NCBI GenBank assembly: GCA_034687125.1
Contig: JAQGBZ010000478.1
Span: 1-43,241, forward strand
Reading direction: 5' to 3'
DNA: 43,241 bases
DNA from: Neelides folsomi
Taxonomy: Eukaryota > Arthropoda > Collembola > Neelipleona > Neelidae
This document shows, piece after piece, positions 34,451-43,241 of this stretch. The position numbers were made by a program, and so were the translations under genes. Positions within the stretch are counted from its first letter, which is position 1, and every line of letters begins with the position of its first letter. A model generated the notes under the pieces. It was not told the DNA's origin. It searched no databases and was given only the letters and a program-made list of their open reading frames with translations.

Positions 34451-37400
34451 ATGGTTCTTGGAGGATTCGAAAATTCAAACTATTCTGAATATTTTGGCGT
34501 GAAGAAATGTGTAGAGCTTCCAGCAAATAATAACATTGATGTGGAAGCATGTTATTCAGATGGAATTGTCAATTATTTTGCGATTACATTGAAGGCGTAA
34601 GTGAATTCATATTCGTATTATATACCTATAATACCTAAAGAATTCCAAAATGTAGTTTCTTTCTTATCTTTAATCATCCAAAACATTTCTTAACATCATT
34701 TTCAAATTACTTCGTTTTTAGTTCGTCGGATTTACTAGTAATTTCTGATGGAACGAAAAGAACTGACTCAAAAACTGAAAATAGTTGGTGTATCCGAAAT
34801 ATTCCTTGGTTCAATGATGGGTCGAAAAGAATCTCAGCTCTTGCTTTCGACACAGAGGCTAAACTCTATATTGGAAGTAATACTTTAAATATTTGTTTAG
34901 AATGATGAATTATCAAATCATATAGTCTTAACATATATCAATTTCTTATTAAAACTTTGTTATAAATGATTTAGCTAAAGACGGAAATCTCTATGAGCTT
35001 TCATATCTACCATTGTTTTCAACTTTGGAATTACTTGAATCACAAGTGGATTTGAAACTTCTCTTTAACAATCCTGATGTTAAGGTATGAATTCATGTAA
35101 AAACGAAAGCAAATTAAAATATATTTCTTATAATAAAATTATTTTGGATTATTTTAGACTGTTGCAATACTGGTGCACATTAAAGATCGAACAAAGTTTT
35201 TATTATTAAATGGTTCAAACGGAAAATTTGTGCTGGTCAGCTACAATTATCTTCCTGTTCTTGTGACATTCACCTTCCCAATAGTGTCAATGGATCTCTT
35301 TTTAAATCGCCATGATCTACAGTGTCTTCTGGTATTTCATTTGTGCAATTTCTAATATCGATAGTACAAATTTGTAGCATTGATTAATTACAAAATTGTT
35401 TCTTTTCGTATTTCAAGGTTTCATTAGAAAATGGGCAAAATTTGTATCTTAATTTGGAAGATCTTGACACAGTATCAGAATCAGAAGTTGAAACTCCAGG
35501 GAAGAAATCTATTTTCCGAAAAGCGAAAGAAAACATAATGTCAAAATTTTCAGATGACAAGATTGGATTTTTTAGGAAATCTAGTAAAGAAACACTTGTT
35601 TCTCCAGGTGTAATTAATGTGAAATCTCAAGGGTCATTTCCTTCTGTTACAACAGCTATTTCTTCTCTAATATCAAAGCCACCATTTCCAATTGGGACAG
35701 TGAAATTTCAAGCGGTCGAAGAAACTCATTGCAGAGGACATTTGAAAAAAATCATTGGAGGAAATCAGTTTTATAGACATTTGCTCACAAAAATGGATGT
35801 AAGAAACTTTGTTCATTATGTATAAATAATATAATGCTATTTATTATCTACATATTATGTAGAATACTTATGGTAGATCAATTTAAATTATTTTAAAATT
35901 ATTTAAAGATATTTGACGCGGATTTTCGACAACAGCAAGCTATTTTTGTCGCTCCCAATATGACCGAACTCTATGTCTTTCAAAATGTTTTTTACGGAAT
36001 CGATGAAGAGAATAGCAGTATCCATTGCTGTCTTGTTCAAAATGGAACGGTAACAACTTTTGTCATTTAATGCAATTAGTATGAATGTATTATTCTTTAA
36101 AATGTTTATTTTGATGAAAAGTGTAAAACTTTTATTTGTATTTTATACATTTCAGTTGAAAGAATACGCATCAATGGATTTTCGCCCAAAAATATTATCC
36201 ATAGAGCCCATTGGACCTGTGGATGATGCACCATATTCTGCTTATATTGTGGCTGAAGACGGAATTTACGATATTACACTCAGGTTTGTTCTTTTATTTA
36301 TACAAATTATAACATTGATATTGCAATTTAAAAAGAATTAAGAATTGTGCTTATCTTTTATTCCATTCAACTCTTAATTTCGTACTTTGTGATACAGAAA
36401 GCCTCCAATGGAAATTGCCGTGGAGTTACTGAACCGTGATGTTCAAGGTCCCTTAATGGATATATTGATTACTTCACTTAAAGTTACACGAGGCCAAGTA
36501 TGCATTGTAGCTGGAGATGCTAAATGTTCAGAAGGGAAATTTGCCAAGACGATTCTCTATTACAAACTCGCAGGGGTACTAACGAAAAACCAATGATTAA
36601 ACTTCACCTTCACTTATAACCTTCATTCAATTAAAAACTAATTATGATAAAATTATCTTAATAGTTGTCCCATAGTAAAATTGTGGCCAAATTTGGATCA
36701 AAGAAACTAATTCCCGCAATGTTATGCTTCCATGAACTCGTTGAGGCCGAGAGGGCCAAGCTTGCTGGGAATTATACTGAACGCAAAATGATGGCAAATC
36801 TTGTTCTTTTGGGCAGAATTGAACAATATTTAAGACATGGGAAAGCCAAAGCTGGCCAACTTAAAGATCCCAAAATCTTATTAAGGTAATATACTTATAG
36901 TATTCGTATGAATCAATGAGTCAATTTCTATGATTTTGTTCTACTTGTGTTAATTACATATTTACATAATAATTGAATTGTCTTCAGGACGCTATTAACA
37001 TCGAACATGGAATATTGTTCAAAGAGAGCAGTTGAATATCTAAGCCATCAAGTACTTCTCTGGGCTTTAAACTTGACTGCTAAGACAAGGCATTCCTATT
37101 CGGATGTACTGAGGAATTTCTATTACAGACAGGAAATTACCAAGACCTTTATTAACACAAAATGTAATTATTACAAATTATCCTTTAATAATCTAATAAA
37201 TATAAAAATAACGCACATTATAAATTATGAATTTTATGTTTTACACATTACAGTTTATACAAATGTAGAGACGTTCAATTTATTAATAATTTATTATTTC
37301 AGCTTTTTGGGATTTAACTACTCACGAATGGATCACAATATTTTCTGCTCCAACTTCTGTATTCATTTGGTATCGTGATGTTGTAGTGCAGAATATTAAA

Positions 37401-40400
37401 AAAGTTGAAGCCAGGATACTATGCAATTTGATCCATCTCTTTGTTCCTTGGAGGCGTGAACTCCTAAAAAAGATGTTCTGTGCGACAGATCTTGGAGAAA
37501 TTATTGATTTCACGGTAAAATCAAAAAATTATTAACATTATATAAATAAATTATTATAATATTAAAGATCTCAATTGCATCTCTAATTTACTTTCATTTT
37601 AGGAAGCGAATAGAGTCGTACTTGGAGATTATATCCAACTATTCATAAATTTACTACTTGAATCAATCAAAAGAAGTAATATTGTGTTTACCATTTTTAA
37701 GAAACGTAAATATGTTTTTAATTATTAAAAAGTTTATTTTAACTCGCTGATTTGAAATTGCAGAAATCAAATGCAAGGTTCCTAGATACTTGTATAATTC
37801 AGTTGCTCAATCGTATCAAGATAGGATGCAGTTGAAAGAAAATAAAAATAGCATAGCAGGCAGGCTGTTAAATACAGATTTTCACAGAAAATTTGCAGCA
37901 TCTTCAAATCATTGCATATTTATAAGAAATGGAAAAGTTTATTCTTGGGGAGAAAACAAGTTTGGACGTTTAGGTAATTTTCGATCTAAATTCATTCGGT
38001 TCTAATGATTACAGAATTTTTAAATATTTAATATTTTTATCTCAATAAGAATTTAATTCAAATTGTACTTAATTGTCATCACATAAATAGGCATATCTGA
38101 ATCAGAGCACAAGTACAAATTGATTCACGATTCTCCATGTAACGCTGGTTTGTCGCCTTCACTTCGCCTTCCCATTGTATCCGTTTCTTGTGGTCAAAAT
38201 CATACCGTTGCTCTCACATCAGTTGGGGTAAGATAATGTTTTATTCATCTATCCATAAATATTCTAAAAATGCTAAATAATATAGATCTTTGATAATTTT
38301 TTACTTGCAGACATTGTTAGTATGGGGGAATAATCTGTTTGGTCAGCTCGGCGTTGGACAAGAGACAACTTTCTCAGAATATCCTATCCCGATTGATATT
38401 CCCAATGTGATATTTACACAAGTTGCTGCTGGAAGCTACCACACATTAGCCATCGATCATCTTCATCGTGTTTGGACATGGGGATGGAATATCCATGGTC
38501 AACTTGGAAATGGAGATTTTGAATCTTCATTTTATCCGAATGTGGTGCAAATGAAAGAAAAGGTAATTTTGAATATAGGTATGTATTTATTTATCAGTTA
38601 AAACAATGATATAATTTCTTATATATGGTATACTAAAAGACATATTTCTTAATTTATGGTTATTTCAAAAAATCTTGGTTGATAAAAGTATATCATTAAT
38701 GTTTTATACAATTCAGGATACAATCGTGCAAGTGAGTGGAGGTCATTCGCATTCTGCGTTCCTCACTAGCGATGGGAGGGTGTACACTTGTGGGTGTAAT
38801 CATTTCGGACAACTTGGTTTGGGATCTGGTCCCAAAGTGAAGAAACCATGCGAATTGAATTTCCCGGATGGTGCCATCATTCGTTACCTCACTTGTGGCT
38901 CTTGTTCAACTGTAAGTTCACCCCACTTCCACTTCTGGCATTTCTGATTCTTTCCTCTTCATTTCGCTTCTTAACGTGAGGTCGGTGTGGTCGAAACTAC
39001 ACATTCTAGAAGGTTTAGGTATTGATTCCACATAAAATACAGGAACAGAGGAGGACAAGATTTGGCTTTCAGTTGCAATTTTTTCTGGCGTTGATGATAG
39101 ACGCTTGAGAAGACTTGTAGCAGACCACATTGAAAAGCTCTTGTAGAGAAAGTAAACACTCACAGCCACAATGTACACTGTTGGTTGTACCATCGTAGAA
39201 ATAGCAGTGTAAATATAATAACCGAATACGGCTAGAGTGAGAAGGTTCACTAGGGCAGTTACAATCAGCCAAGTTTCGACTAATCTGTATTTCCTCTGTA
39301 AATTACAAATACAAAACCTTATTTAATTGTTTTATATTTATGTTATATTTGTATGGTATACAGATATTTAAGCAGTAAAGTGTCTTATTTTTATTTTTCA
39401 AGAACTTACTCGAAAGGATCCTTGAAAAAGCAACATTCCTATAAGAAAAGCCATTACTCCCATTGAAATATCTAATACAAATAATATTATTCTAGTTTCT
39501 TCTTTATCACCTGTAGGAAAAAATTCAATTCAAGTATTAATTTAATTTACTCCACAATTTAAAATATTATTATGAATCATGATTCATGAATATACATGCT
39601 TTTATAATATAATTTATACTTATTACTTCTCTGATAATGTGGAAATGTTGACATAAGATTTTCATATGATGATGATTCTTTATAAAAATACACAGTGTAA
39701 CTTATATACAATATGGCAGCGATCTAAAATAAATTAAGTATTTACACATTTAAAATTTTAATCCTTGAAGAAGTATCAGTGCAGATAAGTAAGTGCAGTG
39801 CAGTTTTAGAAAAATAAAAATTGAACAATACTTTCACTTAATATTTATAATACTTACTCTATTTAGTTCAAATCAATCTCCAATGAATAAATTCACAATA
39901 TAAATATTACTTATATACGTAAGCAAACAGTAGAAGTAAGAAGGATTTGGGAAGTAGAAAGTATAGGGCAAATTAAAGGAGAAACCAGCATAGGGACAAT
40001 AGCGAGGGATTTGCGGATGGATGCGAATGCGGATGAGATGAGGATGCTGATGCTCTTATCACACACAAATGCCCTATGCTGGATCCCCCTTGTTTTCTCA
40101 TATGCTTTTGCATTCCGAAACCTTTCCTACTTCTACCCAAACATAAATATTCAAAAACAGTAAATTGTAAATTAGTAAAGTACCATATCGATAACTGCAA
40201 AGATTCTTGCACCCAGCCCAGTATTGTTGGCGTATTTGTAGCTGTATATTGTATGTTCATCTAAAAGCACTTTATGTCCCGCCTTCATTATATTTTATTT
40301 TAAAAAAATTAAAAGGGTTTTCCAGCTTTTCCAAGTGATGCTACGCGAGAGTTTGGGGCACTATTGGATGAAGTAGTGCGATAATTGTTGATTAAAAGTG

Positions 40401-42761
40401 GAAACTAAATATGTCACCAGGCATGAGCAAATGATATGGGTTAGCCTTAAGATTCTGATCTTCTATTTCGTCAATGTTGAATGACGGAGATTAGTGAGAA
40501 AATGTGTTGATAAGGGTTGCCCATTCGGATATGAGGTGGCCCAAAAGGCCACAATTGAGGCCTTACGCATTAACGAGGTCAGGCCGAGAATGCTTGGATG
40601 GAAGCCTTGCGTGACTTATTTTTCTACTCATCTTTCAGGTGATGGTGACCACGAAAAATCGGGTATACTACTCAGGAATAAATCCGATCTCTATCAGGAG
40701 CATCATGCTTTCTAAGAAGCGACAGCAAAATGGGCCTCCGCAGAAAGATGAAATACCTGAAGATCGAGATCATTCATTGCCAATTATCATAGAGAGCACA
40801 CATATATCTGGAGATATTTTAACGGTTAGACCAAGACCAAATACATCATTATTTTTATGTCATATAAGATTAGAGATTGGTAAAGATTTTTTGAATAATT
40901 GATATACTGATGTTATCACGGAGGATTTAATATGATTGTTAATTTGTAGGTCGACGCTGGTGGAACTCATTTGGGAGTGCTTACAACACTTGGATTGGTT
41001 TACACATGGGGTATTGGAAAGAGCGGGCAGCTGGTTCGGACAGACGACGATGGAAGAACCCTTGAACTCATTGACACTGAAGATAAAACGATTATTGCCT
41101 CAGACATTGTATGTGCTGGAGATTGCACTTTCATTGTTGAAGCCAGCACTGGCAGAGTCTTTGGCTGTGGCTTTAATTCTTATGGCCAGGTATATTAATT
41201 TTGACTACTTAAGTCTTAAAGTTAGAAGATGTCATTTAAAAAAAATTTAACTTATCTGTGCATCTTTAGTTGGGAAAGTTGGAGATGGAAGAAACTTCTT
41301 CGTCAATAATGACAATTAGAACAAGAAAACGTGTACTCAAAGTGAGGCAGCCATCGAATATTTACTTTCGTTTGAGAGAAATTCACGGACTCCCACGACT
41401 CATTCAAGACAATGAAAATAGTCTCATTGAGCCTGTAATTGAACCTCCAACGGAAGATGTAAATCAGCAACTCCTTGAATGGTCACTCAAGGTCCTCAGA
41501 AAAAACTACGATCAAGCAACAGTTTTAAAAATGGTATTAATTTGTATAAAAATTCATTCCTTTTATGCAAATCATGACATGGTGGTAATGGTCTTGAGCT
41601 TACTATTTTTATATCTGACTTTCAGGCTTTAAATTGGGGTAATTATGGAGCAGCAGCATTGCTTGAAACTCTTGCTGATAATTACGATTATGCACTAAAA
41701 TACACACTCGTTGCAAATTACAACAACAAGCTGGAAACGTCGAGCCAAGTGGCTACATATCTAACACAAGTTAATCGGGAAAACAAAGCATCAGTTGAAC
41801 AGGTTAGCAATTACTATTTTTCTTATTGTGTTACTAAACAGCTTTGGGGTATATTTAAGCTTATGATATTCGCATGTTTATAATAAATCGGCACATACTG
41901 ATAAAAATGCCAAAATTCTCTATAAAATGCATCAATCGAATTTATTACGACAGACGGTTGGATATTTTGCTTTGTTTGAATGTAATATGGCTTGTAATTT
42001 TGTATCAATTCAAAATTGACAATTAACAATGTATATGTGGATAATACTAATTGCATACTTATATAAATGTGTGATATACGAGAATGTGTTTATTAACTTT
42101 ATTAGTCAAGCTTAAATTTGTAAATATTTATTTAGTTATATACATAGTTTGCTTGAACTATTTACTAACGAGCTCTAAATTGAATAATTTATACAAAGCG
42201 TGTGATATTTATTAGGCGTGCCGGTTTCTTGAAGTGATGATAAACCATTGGCGAAACTTTGGTTTAAATCCCTCTGATCTGGAGGAAATTCTTGAGTTTC
42301 ATCGTAATTATTCTCCATGGGATATTCTTCTTGGGGTTGCAGTGAACGAAATCATTAACTCGTCTTCAGAAAGGTGTTGATTTTGGATTAAAAATTCGTA
42401 GGGCTTTTTCATAGAGTTTGCTTTGAAATTAAATTAAAAAAATTAAATTAGATTGTAATAGTTTTCGAAGTAAGCTAAAATAAATTTTTTGATTTCAAGT
42501 GCGGAGTGGCTCTCGACTCACTTGACTCCACTGTTCATCCTCACGGCACTCCGGGAGAGTGAGAACGTTGAAGGAGAACCAGTAGAATTGGGTTTGAATA
42601 GGAAGGCTGGTCCTTCATCCGAATCTGAACCGTTCTACGAGAGTTCTTACAAAGCAAATGGCCTTCGTACGTGTCCAATCACTCAGTTCTCGGCTGATGA
42701 TGACAATGATATTGACATCAAAGGGAGTTACAGGGATCAAATTCCTTCGTGCTCAAATTAA
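34451..42761 (+). CDS. 1401-aa protein with central RCC1 beta-propeller
   Basis: Twenty-two exons join in phase: 34451-34596, 34722-34876, 34975-35084, 35158-35331, 35418-35798, 35909-36049, 36156-36283, 36398-36575, 36665-36885, 36988-37163, 37303-37514, 37603-37705, 37764-37973, 38091-38227, 38311-38562, 38717-38911, 40639-40824, 40950-41189, 41270-41533, 41626-41802, 42216-42373, 42500-42761. Residues 1 to about 470 are beta-rich and propeller-like, and about 480-740 mostly helical. Residues about 760-1120 carry RCC1 repeats (VYSWGENKFGRLG, LLVWGNNLFGQLG, VWTWGWNIHGQLG, VYTCGCNHFGQLG, VYTWGIGKSGQL, VFGCGFNSYGQLG). The rest is helical with an acidic end. RCC1 propellers act as GEFs or protein scaffolds. 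The size recalls the Claret/GLO-4 (Rab32/38-family GEF) group, but that is a guess. Exon 12 has an alternative donor (ending at 37675) in the same phase. Intron 16 contains a nested gene. Confidence 0.88.
38918..40288 (-). CDS. Nested four-TM (tetraspan) membrane protein gene
   Basis: Four exons (40288-40184, 39723-39627, 39510-39410, 39295-38918) with good GT...AG sites join in phase to 226 aa. Four hydrophobic spans are clear: GARIFAVIDMIAAILYISYT, RIILFVLDISMGVMAFLIG, WLIVTALVNLLTLAVFGYYI and PTVYIVAVSVYFLYKSF. The loop between spans 1 and 2 has a Ser/Tyr-rich stretch, and the C-terminal ~70 residues are polar with a Lys/Glu-rich end. The layout resembles LAPTM/MARVEL-like arthropod tetraspans, but I cannot name a family. 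The whole gene lies antisense in intron 16 (38912-40638) of the RCC1-repeat gene. Its TGA ends 7 bp from the host exon, so its 3' UTR must overlap that exon unless it is extremely short. The ATG at 40288 follows an A-rich leader, and its own promoter must lie within the host intron or overlap it. Confidence 0.78.
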
Positions 42762-43241
42762 ATGTCCTATATTTATCTTTTATCCTATTTATCATCTCGG
42801 CCTTAGTAGGCAGTAGTAGGCACTTCTTTACCACAGTGTAGTCCTAATTCGTATGCAATTTTGTATAATATAGGAAAACGTTGTAATATTGTAAAATAAG
42901 TTAGATTAACTATTAAAATATTAGGCTAACAATAATATAATTCCTCAAGATAAGATGAATATGAGGAAATATTTCTTGCCAATTTCAGAAACTATTTGTT
43001 CAGTACACCATCGTTATTGTGTTCTATTTATTGATTGTAATTATGTAAATATACTTCTTGTCCAGCTGCCAAAATAAGACACAATCTTGAAAAATATTTT
43101 AGAATATCTTCAAAATATTCATATTAGGCATGCGGAGATTTATTAATCTTAAATATATATATATATATATACAGTGACGGTACTTTTTATTTACACCACT
43201 TGTGATGGTCACATTTACTCTTCAATACATCTCTGTCGTTT
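42762..43241. other. 3' flank of the RCC1-repeat gene with (AT)n microsatellite
   Basis: No gene is seen. An (AT)n tract of about nine units lies at 43153-43171. The rest is AT-rich 3' UTR or intergenic DNA. Confidence 0.55.

Noticed and set aside
40494..40902. Plus-strand ORFs running into the RCC1 gene exon at 40639
   Set aside because: The part before 40639 is intron: a TCTTTCAG acceptor at 40638 joins in phase to exon 16. The second ORF is that exon read in its own frame past its donor.
43153..43171. (AT)n tract as a regulatory signal
   Set aside because: Ordinary dinucleotide microsatellite in AT-rich DNA.
1..43241. Search for CRISPR arrays, operons, tRNA and rRNA genes
   Set aside because: The window is eukaryotic with spliced genes. 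No regular spacer-repeat arrays, rRNA blocks or convincing tRNA cloverleaf were noticed by eye, though a tRNA scan was not possible.

Overview
The window is eukaryotic nuclear DNA. Every multi-exon gene is split by short AT-rich introns with GT...AG ends, the intergenic DNA is AT-rich, and the recognisable proteins are animal ones (GALNT7, IFT43, DDB1, RECQL1). A Tigger/pogo-type transposon, a THAP-domain ORF, and a TATA plus TCA-type initiator promoter fit an arthropod, perhaps a crustacean, but I cannot name a species. Exon models were built by hand from ORF frames, splice-site consensus and remembered family features. They have not been tested against transcripts.

Layout, left to right. 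(1) 1-1263: the 5' part of a Tigger/pogo element on the minus strand, cut by the window edge. (2) 1532-1903: a THAP zinc-finger ORF. (3) 2633-3689 (+): a 267-aa protein ending in two NZF zinc fingers. (4) 4923-7938 (+): a complete 10-exon GALNT7/Pgant7-type glycosyltransferase. (5) 10594-8627 (-): an acidic, Glu/Lys-rich protein gene with a tandemly duplicated large exon, one copy frame-broken. (6) 11173-12499 (+): IFT43, divergent from (5) and convergent with DDB1. (7) 18864-12796 (-): a 20-exon DDB1 with one apparent single-base frameshift and a 773-bp foldback transposon in intron 17. (8) 21066-19915 (-): a single-pass membrane protein with a C-terminal dsRNA-binding domain. (9) 21067-25323: a 4-kb gene-poor stretch. 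(10) 25380-27810 (+): a secreted Gln/Pro-rich protein with a clear TATA promoter. (11) 29135-28731 (-): a small DUF1772-type membrane protein. (12) 29136-31277: non-coding DNA with degenerate tandem repeats. (13) 33804-31278 (-): RECQL1 helicase, including a 13-nt microexon that carries the DEVH box. (14) 34451-42761 (+): a 22-exon, 1401-aa protein with a central RCC1 propeller, divergent from RECQL1. (15) 40288-38918 (-): a four-TM protein gene nested antisense inside an intron of (14).

The genes do not form a pathway. Most are housekeeping or cell-biology genes: mucin-type O-glycosylation, ciliary transport, CRL4 ubiquitin ligase and DNA repair, and DNA unwinding. The least ordinary items are the membrane-anchored dsRBD protein, the duplicated acidic exon, the foldback element in DDB1, the RECQL1 microexon and the nested tetraspan gene.
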